Made by a program: the position numbers and the translations under genes
Assembly: GCA_026399195.1 (NCBI GenBank)
Contig: JAPLRK010000026.1
Location: forward strand, 31,463 to 83,028
DNA from: Legionellales bacterium
GTDB taxonomy: Bacteria > Pseudomonadota > Gammaproteobacteria > Legionellales > Legionellaceae
Length of the DNA stretch: 51,566 nt
Reading direction: 5' to 3'
Notes under the pieces: model-generated
Databases searched by the model: none
The model's input: only the letters and a program-made list of their open reading frames with translations
Told to the model about the DNA's origin: nothing
Shown: positions 9,333-17,444 of the stretch, piece by piece
Layout: each line of letters opens with the position of its first letter
How positions within the stretch are numbered: the stretch's first letter is position 1

Positions 9333-10544
9333 TTAACCAAACCAATGTTTAAACAATAATCGTATGGAGTCTTTCATGCGAGTGAATATCCCCCCAGGCG
9401 GTGCATCTTCCAAAGCATACAATGGGTTGGTTGCGATGATGTTATCATCAAAGTGAATGATTAACTCCCCAACTTTATCCCCTTTGATCAAGGGTGCTTG
9501 AACATATTTAGGCACTTTGGTGCTGATCTTTAAATGTTGGTACTGGCCACTGGGAATGGTAATGTATTGGTTGTCTATCAGACCAATGGTGATTTTATTT
9601 GACTTTCCTTTATAGAGAGGGAGCTCGGAAATGCTGGTACCTTTTTTATATAACTCATGAGTTTCAAAAAAACGAAAGCCGTAATTGAGAAGGCGTTCAC
9701 TGTCATCAGCACGGGCGGTTTCGGTGGGCGAGCCCATGACCACAGATAGCAGCCGCATGTTGTCATGCTTGGCCGAAGCTACCAAGCAAAACCCCGCATC
9801 ATTAGTATGACCTGTTTTTAAACCATCTACTTGGGGATCACGCCATAATAATCGATTACGATTAGGCTGCCTTATCCCATTGAACGTAAACCATTTTTGT
9901 TGATACCAGCTGTAATATTGAGGAAAGTCATTGATCAACGCTCGGCCAAGAATAGCCAAGTCTTTTGCAGAGGTGAAGTGGTCTTTGTTTGGCAAGCCAG
10001 TACTGTCTGTGAAATGACTGTTGCTCATGTTTAAATTTTTAGCTTGATGGTTCATGATTTCGGTAAAACCGGCCTCACTGCCTCCCAAATGTTCAGACAT
10101 GGCGACACAAGCATCATTTCCTGAGTCAACAATAATCCCTTTGAGAAGTTCTTCAACACTGACTTGCTGGCCTTCTTTGACAAACATACGAGAACCGCCA
10201 ATTTTCCAAGCTTCTTGGCTGATGCGCACTAGGTCTGGGAGGTGTATTTGTTCGTTTTTCAAGGCGGTTGAAATGACGTATAAAGTCATCATTTTTGTGA
10301 GGCTGGCTGGAGGTAATTTGTCATCACTGTTTTTTTCAGCAATGATTTTACCGCTGTTCACATCAATGAGAATGTAGGCCTTCGCATTGAGGGCAGGGGG
10401 GGCAGGTGTTATCAAGGGCGTGCTATTAGCTACAGGCCGAGTAAGCTCCGATTTTTCAGAAGGATTGGCATACATCTGGCTGAACGAAAGCACCAAAGTT
10501 AACCATACGATACCTTTAAAACAAAATAAGAAAGACCTGCTCAT
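9333..10544 (-). CDS. dacA: D-alanyl-D-alanine carboxypeptidase (PBP5/6 type)
   Basis: A periplasmic low-molecular-weight penicillin-binding protein that trims the terminal D-Ala from peptidoglycan pentapeptides, producing the tetrapeptides used by L,D-transpeptidases. A signal peptide (about 1-26) is followed by the serine peptidase domain with SLTK (S81, K84), SGN in VDSGNDAC, and KTG in KTGHTNDAG. A beta-rich C-terminal domain follows, and the final amphipathic helix, IFTRMKDSIRLLFKHWFG, would anchor the enzyme to the outer face of the inner membrane. Length (403) is normal. First gene of a dacA-ybeD-lipB-dedA/lssY cluster. Confidence 0.96.
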   Translation of the reverse strand: MSRSFLFCFKGIVWLTLVLSFSQMYANPSEKSELTRPVANSTPLITPAPPALNAKAYILIDVNSGKIIAEKNSDDKLPPASLTKMMTLYVISTALKNEQIHLPDLVRISQEAWKIGGSRMFVKEGQQVSVEELLKGIIVDSGNDACVAMSEHLGGSEAGFTEIMNHQAKNLNMSNSHFTDSTGLPNKDHFTSAKDLAILGRALINDFPQYYSWYQQKWFTFNGIRQPNRNRLLWRDPQVDGLKTGHTNDAGFCLVASAKHDNMRLLSVVMGSPTETARADDSERLLNYGFRFFETHELYKKGTSISELPLYKGKSNKITIGLIDNQYITIPSGQYQHLKISTKVPKYVQAPLIKGDKVGELIIHFDDNIIATNPLYALEDAPPGGIFTRMKDSIRLLFKHWFG

Positions 10545-10643
10545 GTTTTTTACCTATTTTTCAAAATAGACAGCATTTTATCACAGGGTTCAAGATCTCG
10601 AAACGGTTATTTAGAAGTTCACTAAGAATGAAGTATCGTGTCT

Positions 10644-10672
10644 CTGACAACGCCAACACAACATGTTATACT
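10644..10672 (+). promoter_or_regulatory. Probable sigma-70 promoter for rlpA
   Basis: CTGACA (10644-10649) and TATACT (10667-10672) are separated by 17 bases, a near-consensus sigma-70 arrangement. The nearest downstream gene is rlpA at 10906, so the predicted leader is about 225 bases long and would contain the whole family B element at 10721-10901. No start site can be confirmed from sequence alone. Confidence 0.6.
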
Positions 10673-10720
10673 ACGCGCAGAATGTGACCGCGCACCAAAA
10701 TAATATAAGGATGCATTGGA

Positions 10721-10901
10721 TTTGGACTTTGGACAGAATTGCAGGCAAAAAGACGCACGCAATTGGTCGATATAGTCAATTCATCTTGTAAAAATATAAT
10801 CACTTAGGGTTGGTAATGATCAAACCGAAATGGATAGATCTCAAATTTCTTGGACAGAAAGACATGAGGCCCTTTTCATGCCTTTCTGTCCAAAGTCCAA
10901 A
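10721..10901. repeat. Family B palindromic element with 18-bp terminal inverted repeats, in the rlpA leader
   Basis: TTTGGACTTTGGACAGAA at 10721-10738 is repeated inverted and exactly at 10884-10901. Inside the right end is a second hairpin: TTGGACAGAAAGACATGA (10850-10867) pairs with 10876-10893 apart from one mismatch. The right-hand 50 bases closely match the perfect copy at 27072-27141. The middle (about 10740-10845) shows no gene. The layout resembles a short MITE-like element, about 180 bases, ending four bases before the rlpA start codon. Confidence 0.75.
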
Positions 10902-10905
10902 TAGG

Positions 10906-11706
10906 ATGAAACATCTGATATGGTTTGTAGGATTGATAGCCTTGGTGGGCTGCCAGACTAACCCTGGCGCTATCACACCCACCAAAAGCATACCTCATCA
11001 AAAATCAACTCATTTTTCAAAAGCAAAAAATTCTAAATCTAGAGATGGCGCACCTTCTGGACCATTGCCTACTTCTTTCAAAACGGTTAAACCCGTCAGT
11101 GAACCGTTAAGTCGTTATGGTAATCCGGGGGATTATAAAATCGATGGTCATACCTACGAGGTGATGACCAATGCTACGGGTTACCGTGCCCGTGGGATTG
11201 CGTCTTGGTATGGCACAAAGTTTCATAGTGGGCGTACCTCTAGTGGTGAACACTACGATATGTATGCGCTGACTGCCGCCCATAAAACCCTTCCTCTACC
11301 CACCTACGTTCGCGTCAAAAATTTAAATAATGGACGAACCGCTATTGTGAAGGTGAATGATCGAGGGCCTTTTCATTCTGGGCGAGTGATTGATTTATCT
11401 TATGCAGCCGCGGCAAAACTGGGGGTTTTTCCCAAAGGCACGGCACCTGTTGAAATCGAAGCGCTGACCACTAAAGCCCATACGGCACATTATTATTTAC
11501 AGGCTGGCGCTTTCAGCTCCTCTTCACGAGCCGAATCCTTTCGAGGGCAATTATCCAAATTAACGCCATCCCCGGTGTTCATTGAAAAGTTTGAAAAACA
11601 ATACATCGTTAGAGTAGGGCCCTTTGCCAATAAAAAAATGTCGGATCACTTGAAAGGTACTTTGGCAAATAAAGGCGTCAAGGGGACTTACTCCTTACTT
11701 ATCTAG
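10906..11706 (+). CDS. rlpA: Septal ring lytic transglycosylase RlpA (lipoprotein)
   Basis: RlpA is an outer-membrane lipoprotein that cleaves peptidoglycan strands lacking stem peptides, mainly at the septum. The start at 10906 gives a lipoprotein signal with the lipobox LVGC (Cys about residue 16). The double-psi beta-barrel domain is plain: GIASWYGTKFHSGRTSSGEHYD, ALTAAHKTLP and VKVNDRGPF, with the conserved catalytic Asp and His. A C-terminal SPOR domain (YYLQAGAFSS...IVRVGPF) would bind denuded glycan. The frame opens earlier but that part lies in the repeat. The only Shine-Dalgarno-like bases, AGG, are very close to the ATG. It converges on the next gene with a 4-base overlap. Confidence 0.95.
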   Translation: MKHLIWFVGLIALVGCQTNPGAITPTKSIPHQKSTHFSKAKNSKSRDGAPSGPLPTSFKTVKPVSEPLSRYGNPGDYKIDGHTYEVMTNATGYRARGIASWYGTKFHSGRTSSGEHYDMYALTAAHKTLPLPTYVRVKNLNNGRTAIVKVNDRGPFHSGRVIDLSYAAAAKLGVFPKGTAPVEIEALTTKAHTAHYYLQAGAFSSSSRAESFRGQLSKLTPSPVFIEKFEKQYIVRVGPFANKKMSDHLKGTLANKGVKGTYSLLI

Positions 11707-12413
11707 TCGACAATTACCCGAGTACCTTTGAGACCAATACCAGGTAAATCAACAAACTCTTCGTTGAGCCAGCGTGCATCTTCAACGAAGAGTCGCACAC
11801 AGCCGTGACTTGCTCGATATCCAGGGACGGTATCACTGCCGTGCAATGCAAAACCGCGAAGAAAATGCATGCAATAGGGCATTTGTGCTCCTCCATTTTC
11901 ACCATCTTGGCGCATGGGAAAGACGGTTGAAACACAATCGATGTCTTGTTTACGTATGATTCTAAAAGATCCAGATGGCGTTAGACAATTCCCTTCCCAA
12001 CTCCTACAATGACCAGATCCTGACGAAAGTGGGCCCCACCATAAAAGCTCCCCCTTATCATCATACGCGCCCCAAGCCAGTTTCTTTTGACTGACATAAA
12101 TGGTTTTTTCACCATTTGATTCGATATACCGTGGAAAAGGAGCGACATCATAAATGGTAAGCCTGTCAATATTTTTGGGAACAGCAAGGGTCATCCCTGG
12201 ACTTAAACTGATGTTCATTCGATTCACTCGCATAATGATGTCTCTTTCATCATCATTAGGGAATAAATTTTCCCAAGTTTCATTTCGCTTGATTTTGATG
12301 CAAAAATAATCTCGATTGGCACAAAGCGATTCACTAAAACGTACCTGTGCCCAGCCGGTTTGAAAGACTAATGAGAGGAATGTGATCACAAGCACTCTCC
12401 CTACACGCTTCAT
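11703..12413 (-). CDS. Exported L,D-transpeptidase (YkuD, ErfK/YbiS type)
   Basis: A signal peptide (1-22) is followed by a LysM-like stretch (about 40-80, IKIKRNETWENLFP ... LSPGMTLAVP) and a YkuD catalytic domain. The catalytic residues are in ALHGSD (H191) and SHGCVRL (H203, C205, R207), with the TPSGSFRI segment ahead. Such enzymes make 3-3 cross-links between diaminopimelate residues or attach proteins to peptidoglycan. The GG-rich and Cys-containing insert before the active site (C136, C143, C160, C181) is notable. It shares a CTAG with the end of rlpA. Confidence 0.92.
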   Translation of the reverse strand: MKRVGRVLVITFLSLVFQTGWAQVRFSESLCANRDYFCIKIKRNETWENLFPNDDERDIIMRVNRMNISLSPGMTLAVPKNIDRLTIYDVAPFPRYIESNGEKTIYVSQKKLAWGAYDDKGELLWWGPLSSGSGHCRSWEGNCLTPSGSFRIIRKQDIDCVSTVFPMRQDGENGGAQMPYCMHFLRGFALHGSDTVPGYRASHGCVRLFVEDARWLNEEFVDLPGIGLKGTRVIVD

Positions 12414-12544
12414 CTTTGCTCCAATCTAGGGTGTTCTACCTTAGATAGCGACCAAAGCGTAATAAACTTAAATGAAATAGCAAGCTCAAAAATCATTTTC
12501 GCGATATCATTGTCAAAATGATTAAGGCCAATGGAATTTTCAAC

Positions 12545-13408
12545 ATGAGCTGGTTTAAAAAATTACTACCTTCAAGAATTAGAACAGAGACTTCTCAAAA
12601 AAAAGGTGTGCCTGAAGGTTTGTGGGTGAAATGCCTGGGATGTGGTGAGGTGTTATATCGCTCCGAACTGGAAAAAAACCTTTCTGTGTGTATTCATTGC
12701 AATCATCATCATCGACTTTCTGCGCGGGATAGGTTGGCCCAATTTCTAGACGACGTCGGGCAAGATGAAATAGCGCCAGATCTTGAGCCTGTGGATCGTT
12801 TGAAATTCAGAGATTCAAAAAAATACAAAGATAGAATTTCTCAAGCCCAAAAAGCCACAGGGGAATATGAAGCCTTGATTGTTTTAAAAGGCTTGCTCAA
12901 ACAACAGCCTGTGGTGGCCAGTGCCTTTGAGTTTGCTTTTATGGGGGGGTCCATGGGGGCTACAGTAGGTGAAAAATTTGTTCGTGCGGTTAATGCGGCG
13001 ATGGCTGAAAATAGAGCTTATATTTGCTTTACAGCCAGTGGTGGGGCGCGGATGCAGGAAGGATTGTTTTCGCTGATGCAAATGGCAAAAACATCTGCTG
13101 TTCTTTCAAAATATGCCGAAACTGGCCTGCCCTTTATTGTGGTGCTGACTGATCCAACGATGGGAGGGGTCTCGGCTAGTTTTGCAAGTCTTGGTGATGT
13201 TATTATTGCTGAGCCCAAGGCTCTGATTGGATTTGCAGGTCCTCGTGTGATTGAGCAAACCGTGCGCCAAACGTTACCAGAGGGATTTCAACGCAGTGAG
13301 TTTTTATTAGAGCATGGCCACATCGACATGATCGTTGAGCGAAGCAAACTCAGAGAGACGATTGCAGAGCTGATTGCAAAATTAACACGTCGTTCCACGC
13401 CGGCCTAG
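12545..13408 (+). CDS. accD: Acetyl-CoA carboxylase carboxyltransferase subunit beta
   Basis: AccD together with AccA transfers the carboxyl group from biotin to acetyl-CoA, forming malonyl-CoA for fatty acid synthesis. The N-terminal zinc finger is CLGCGEVL...CIHCNHHHR. The carboxyltransferase core includes [35 protein letters not shown] and [18 protein letters not shown]. The start [10 protein letters not shown] is the family's usual N-terminus; the nine upstream codons are not. The 287-residue length is normal. It heads accD-folC-SPOR-cvpA, a conserved gammaproteobacterial order. Confidence 0.97.
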   Translation: MSWFKKLLPSRIRTETSQKKGVPEGLWVKCLGCGEVLYRSELEKNLSVCIHCNHHHRLSARDRLAQFLDDVGQDEIAPDLEPVDRLKFRDSKKYKDRISQAQKATGEYEALIVLKGLLKQQPVVASAFEFAFMGGSMGATVGEKFVRAVNAAMAENRAYICFTASGGARMQEGLFSLMQMAKTSAVLSKYAETGLPFIVVLTDPTMGGVSASFASLGDVIIAEPKALIGFAGPRVIEQTVRQTLPEGFQRSEFLLEHGHIDMIVERSKLRETIAELIAKLTRRSTPA

Positions 13409-13410
13409 GA

Positions 13411-14664
13411 ATGTTATTGACCTCTTTAAATGACTGGCTGACCCATCTAGAGAACGCCCATTCACAAGAGATTCAACTCGGTCTTACGCGCATAAAAACA
13501 GTGGCATTTCGATTGGGCTTACTCGTTTGGGATGCCAAGATCATCACCGTTGCAGGAACCAATGGGAAGGGCTCAACGGTTGCTTCTCTAGAAGCCATTT
13601 ATGCCACAGCAGGTTTTCGTGTGGCAACCTATACTTCACCTCATTTATTACGCTTTAATGAAAGAATAAAGGTTGATTGTAAACCCATATCAGACCATGA
13701 CTTATGCCAGTTGTTTTTGGCTATTGAAAAAGAACGCCAAGAGATCGTGCTCAGCTATTTTGAGATGACGACACTAGCTGCTTTGCTCTATTTTAAGTCT
13801 TTTGTACTTGATGTGATTATTCTTGAGGTTGGTTTAGGTGGTCGAATGGATGCCACCAACATCCTTGAACCTGATTTATGCATCATCACCACAGTAGATT
13901 TGGACCATCAATTGTTTTTAGGAGAGACGATTGAGGCTATTGGCTATGAAAAAGCGGGCATTTTAAGAGCCAATACCCCCCTTATTTATGCAGACACCTC
14001 CCCCCCTCTCAGTGTGCTTGGAGAGATAAAGCGCTTAAATACACCGTTGTATCAATTGGGCACCCACTACTCTTTCAACGTGTCTGCAACAGAACTTCAG
14101 CTTACCTATCTTGGCAACAAGGTGTGTTTTCCGAGACCTAATATCAATCTAAAAGCTGCATCTGCTGCGGTGATGGCGGTTCTATGTCTTCTGCCTTCAT
14201 TACCCGTCTCTATGGGAAAAATAGCAGAAGCCTTTATGTCTGTCGCTCTTTTGGGCCGTCAACAGGTGATAGGATCTGAGATAAAAACAATTTTTGATGT
14301 CGCTCATAATCCACAAGCCGTACAATTACTGGCAAACTTTGTTCAAAATCACGAGAGGAAAGGGCGAATTTTTGCGGTATTTTCGGGTTTGCAGGACAAA
14401 GATCTTTGTGGTTTGATAAAACCTATGAAAAAATGGGTGGATTTCTGGTATCCTTGTCTCTTAACGGGAAAGCGCGCAGCAAGTGAATCGATATTATTGA
14501 GTGCAATTCATGCTGAAAACTGCCATACTTCAAGCTGTTTTAGCAGTCCTTGGGTGGCTTATCAAGAAGTGCTCCAAAAGATAAAACCTAAGGATCTCAT
14601 AGTTGTTTATGGTTCTTTTTTAACAGTAGGTGCCATACTGGCGAAGCTTGAGGAGTTAAAATGA
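13411..14664 (+). CDS. folC: Bifunctional dihydrofolate synthase / folylpolyglutamate synthase
   Basis: FolC adds glutamate to dihydropteroate and then to tetrahydrofolate, an ATP-dependent Mur-ligase-type enzyme. The P-loop is VAGTNGKGSTVASLEAI, followed by TSPHLLRFNERI. The ILEVGLGGRMDATNI segment and DHQLFLGETIEAIGYEKAGI are characteristic. FDVAHNPQAV opens the C-terminal domain. The length (417) is normal. It starts 2 bases after accD, and its stop overlaps the next start (ATGA). Confidence 0.96.
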   Translation: MLLTSLNDWLTHLENAHSQEIQLGLTRIKTVAFRLGLLVWDAKIITVAGTNGKGSTVASLEAIYATAGFRVATYTSPHLLRFNERIKVDCKPISDHDLCQLFLAIEKERQEIVLSYFEMTTLAALLYFKSFVLDVIILEVGLGGRMDATNILEPDLCIITTVDLDHQLFLGETIEAIGYEKAGILRANTPLIYADTSPPLSVLGEIKRLNTPLYQLGTHYSFNVSATELQLTYLGNKVCFPRPNINLKAASAAVMAVLCLLPSLPVSMGKIAEAFMSVALLGRQQVIGSEIKTIFDVAHNPQAVQLLANFVQNHERKGRIFAVFSGLQDKDLCGLIKPMKKWVDFWYPCLLTGKRAASESILLSAIHAENCHTSSCFSSPWVAYQEVLQKIKPKDLIVVYGSFLTVGAILAKLEELK

Positions 14665-15317
14665 CATTTGTTATGGATGAGCGTGTGAAACACCGCTTGA
14701 CGGGTTTGGTGGTGATCCTATCCATTGCTGCCATTTTTATACCCGCGGTGCTGAAAAAATCAAATCACCATTTCGAAGCAAATGTGAACCTAGCCATGAA
14801 GCTTCCACCTAGACCTACCGTACCCAAAGTGGTTGTCCCTAAAGAACAAGCCTTGTTTCGATCGATTAAGTTGGCTGAGGTGCATTTACCGACAGTGGTT
14901 GACCATAAATCTACCTCTCAAATCTCAAAAGCCGAGCCATTGAACACGAGAACAGTTCTTCCCATGGTCCCAGTGATGCCAAAGCCTGCAAAGATAGCCA
15001 AAGCAGGAGCTGTTGCACACCCTGCGAAAAAAATTATTTTCGCTCCAAGCAAGCATTCACCAGTCGCTGTAAAAAAAGAAAGATATGCGGTTCAACTGGC
15101 TTCTTTTACGCAACAAAGCAATGCGAAACAACTGGTGAGCAAATTGATAAGCCATGGGTACAAGGCATCATACAACAAATTTAATGGCAAGCAGGGTGAA
15201 TATTACAAGGTCACTGTTGGGCAATTGAGTCAGATGAGTGACGCGCAACTGCTGCAAAAGCAATTGTCCGAAAAGCTGAAACTGAGTGGTTTTATCATTA
15301 AGTCTGGTGTGAGCTAA
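14661..15317 (+). CDS. SPOR domain protein (DedD-like)
   Basis: A short cytoplasmic start (MDERVKHRLTG) leads to a single membrane helix (LVVILSIAAIFIPAVL), a Pro/Lys-rich periplasmic linker, and a C-terminal SPOR domain (YAVQLASFTQQSNAKQLVSKL...YKVTVGQL). This is the layout of DedD, which localises to the septal ring through SPOR binding of denuded glycan. The position between folC and cvpA is that of E. coli dedD. It overlaps folC by 4 bases, pointing to coupled translation. Confidence 0.88.
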   Translation: MTFVMDERVKHRLTGLVVILSIAAIFIPAVLKKSNHHFEANVNLAMKLPPRPTVPKVVVPKEQALFRSIKLAEVHLPTVVDHKSTSQISKAEPLNTRTVLPMVPVMPKPAKIAKAGAVAHPAKKIIFAPSKHSPVAVKKERYAVQLASFTQQSNAKQLVSKLISHGYKASYNKFNGKQGEYYKVTVGQLSQMSDAQLLQKQLSEKLKLSGFIIKSGVS

Positions 15318-15319
15318 TC

Positions 15320-15868
15320 ATGGCTTGGCACTGGATTGATTATATCATCATTGCGGTCATAGCGCTTTCAGTGCTCACAGGGCTATTTCGTGGTTTCATC
15401 AAAGAGTTGATAGCCCTTTGTATTTGGATATTGGCCATATGGCTTGCCATGACCTATTCAACCACGGTTGATTTTTGGTTACAGTCGTATATTCAAGATA
15501 AAACAGTCAGAGTCATCGTGTCGTTTGTCTCTATCCTTCTGGCAACGATACTTGTCGGTGGATTGTTCAATGCGTTGTTGAGTTTTATCCTACGACGTTC
15601 GGGGTTGAGTGGTACCGACAGGCTTTTAGGTATGGGCTTTGGGTTTGTTCGAGGGGTGTTTATTGTAGCTCTGTTGATGTTGGTCATCAATATGACAACC
15701 CTTGCTGATAAAAAATACACAAGCCAGTCTGTTCTATATTCTAGATTTGAACCTTTGGTGAATTGGCTAGGTGGCTATATGCCTTTGTTGATAAAGCACC
15801 TCGGCACTTTTGACACCAAAAGCACGCCCGTTAAATTAGATACCAAAGATATCAAGCCAGGACCTTAG
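15320..15868 (+). CDS. cvpA: CvpA family membrane protein
   Basis: The 182-residue inner-membrane protein matches CvpA: WIDYIIIAVIALSVLTGLFRGFIKELI at the start, four predicted helices, and GTDRLLGMGFGFVRG before the last helix. The family was first linked to colicin V production and bile-salt tolerance; its molecular role is unsettled. It starts 3 bases after the SPOR gene. In many gammaproteobacteria purF follows; here a perfect palindrome follows and its left end overlaps the TAG stop. Confidence 0.92.
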   Translation: MAWHWIDYIIIAVIALSVLTGLFRGFIKELIALCIWILAIWLAMTYSTTVDFWLQSYIQDKTVRVIVSFVSILLATILVGGLFNALLSFILRRSGLSGTDRLLGMGFGFVRGVFIVALLMLVINMTTLADKKYTSQSVLYSRFEPLVNWLGGYMPLLIKHLGTFDTKSTPVKLDTKDIKPGP

Positions 15869-15935
15869 GATCGGGAGCGAAATAACTTCCTGTTTTTGCG
15901 AAAAAACAGGAAGTTATTTCGCTCCCGATCCTAAG
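15864..15935. repeat. Family A palindrome: perfect 34-bp stem with GCGA loop
   Basis: The left arm 15864-15897 and right arm 15902-15935 are perfect reverse complements of 34 bases, separated only by GCGA (15898-15901), a GNRA-type tetraloop if transcribed. The arm contains AGGATCGGGAGCGAAATAA and ends in CCTGTTTTT. The left end overlaps the cvpA stop. On the other strand the right arm provides the last six codons and the stop of holA (LGSGAK, TAA). The two genes converge here, so a bidirectional terminator role is plausible. Confidence 0.95.
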
Positions 15936-16933
15936 CTACCAAGACAAATGTCAAGGGCTAATTTTTCAAAAGATTGCCAGATCTGCGCGTCTTGGCTGGT
16001 TTTAATTCGCTCGTCGAGCGACTTACTCTCCTGTAGTAGTCTATAAAGGGTGTCTTTCGGAAGGCGCTTGAGGCACATCTCATAAGATGTCACCCGTTTT
16101 GGCCATATTTTTAATTGAGCACACGCAGATGAGATAGACATCGATTGTTTCAGCAGATAAGAAAGTTGAATAAGTTGTCGAATTTCTTGAGTGAGCAACC
16201 ATAAAACAAGCGTTGGCTCGACTCGGTTATGATATGCGAAACGCAAGAGATGAAGGGTTTTGAGTGAGTTGGCTGAGAGACAGGCGTCGCCTAATTCATA
16301 CATTTGAAAATCGCACTGATCAATCATGATCTCTTCGACGTCCTTTACCGATGTCACTGTGCTTTCATCCTTCATCAGGGCTATTTTTTCAATCACTTGA
16401 GCGGCTGCGAGCATGTTTCCTTGAGTATGATGCTGGATTATCTGAGGAACTTGTGCTTCACATCGGATGAGTCGTTTAGTCAATTGGTCTTTTATCCAAC
16501 TCAGCATGCCCATGTTGTTGAGTGGTGTGACTTGAACCACGACCACGTTTTCATGATGCGATAAACTTTGCCATTGTTTGACGGGGGCCTCAGTTGCTTG
16601 TATTAATATTAAACATCTTGGGTTGCTGTTTTGTCTATATTTTTCAAGCACAGCCTTTGCGGTAGCATCGATGGTTTTTTTGTTAAAACGAATATCGAGG
16701 AGGACTAGTTCGCCAAAGAGGGAGTAACTGTTGGCCTCTTCAGGAACTCTTGTCCAGTCACTCGGTGAAAGGATGTCAAAACTTTTTTCATCCATGTCGC
16801 CTTTTTCTCGCCATGCTGACTTTAGGGTGCGAGTGGCTTCATTGAATAAAAACAGATCGGTTCCAGAGACGATATAAATCGGTTTCATGGTTTTTTTCAA
16901 GTGAGGGATCAACGCTTGATATTTGATGAGCAT
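15914..16933 (-). CDS. holA: DNA polymerase III subunit delta HolA
   Basis: HolA is the delta subunit of the clamp loader and opens the beta clamp ring. The 339-residue protein shows the family start (PIYIVSGTDLFLFNEA), ...DWTRVPEEANSYSLFGELVLLDIR..., the LSWIKDQLTKR...LAAAQVIEKIAL segment and the C-terminal helical collar domain (LRFAYHNRVEPTLVLWLLTQEIRQL). Its last residues, LGSGAK and the TAA stop, come from the family A palindrome rather than from the family's own ending. The gene follows lptE with a one-base gap in leuS-lptE-holA. Confidence 0.94.
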   Translation of the reverse strand: MLIKYQALIPHLKKTMKPIYIVSGTDLFLFNEATRTLKSAWREKGDMDEKSFDILSPSDWTRVPEEANSYSLFGELVLLDIRFNKKTIDATAKAVLEKYRQNSNPRCLILIQATEAPVKQWQSLSHHENVVVVQVTPLNNMGMLSWIKDQLTKRLIRCEAQVPQIIQHHTQGNMLAAAQVIEKIALMKDESTVTSVKDVEEIMIDQCDFQMYELGDACLSANSLKTLHLLRFAYHNRVEPTLVLWLLTQEIRQLIQLSYLLKQSMSISSACAQLKIWPKRVTSYEMCLKRLPKDTLYRLLQESKSLDERIKTSQDAQIWQSFEKLALDICLGSLGSGAK

Positions 16934-16934
16934 T

Positions 16935-17444
16935 TTAGGTTAGCGCCTGACTCAAACGATTGATGATTTGTATCACAGCTTCTCGCTTCATCTCTGACTT
17001 GAGCAATCCCTCTTCATCCATTGAGCCCAACATTCGGTTACTGTTGATGGTCACCAGTCGTGTCACTCTGATGTTAGTGGATGGGACTATGTCTTTTCCT
17101 TTGGCATATTGACATTTAAAACGCAAAGCATAAGTGACTTGAACCTGTCTTGGCGTTGTGCTTGAACTTACGCCTGCGATGTGCTGTTGCATCGAATCAT
17201 CTTCAATGATGAGCAAGAATTTTGCAGCAGCGGGTGAGTCATTGAGTGTGATCTGATAAGACTGCAGTTGATTTTTCAGTATGGTTTCTAATTCAGAATG
17301 TTGTTTCGGAACAATGACTGCCACATTCGAAAGCCAGGTGGGTAGATTAACCGCACCACGAAAATGAAATCCACAGCCAGAAAGGAGCAAAACCACACAA
17401 AAACAGAAGGTTTGTTTGAGTCTCCTGTCGAGGCGACAAATCAT
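16935..17444 (-). CDS. lptE: LPS assembly lipoprotein LptE
   Basis: LptE is the outer-membrane lipoprotein that plugs the LptD barrel and helps place lipopolysaccharide on the cell surface. The signal ends in the lipobox LLSGC, followed by GFHFRGAVNLP, a strong LptE signature. The remaining alpha/beta domain (TYALRFKCQYAKGK...) and the length of 169 residues fit. The start overlaps the leuS stop (ATGA). The gene order leuS-lptE-holA is conserved in gammaproteobacteria. Confidence 0.93.
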   Translation of the reverse strand: MICRLDRRLKQTFCFCVVLLLSGCGFHFRGAVNLPTWLSNVAVIVPKQHSELETILKNQLQSYQITLNDSPAAAKFLLIIEDDSMQQHIAGVSSSTTPRQVQVTYALRFKCQYAKGKDIVPSTNIRVTRLVTINSNRMLGSMDEEGLLKSEMKREAVIQIINRLSQALT

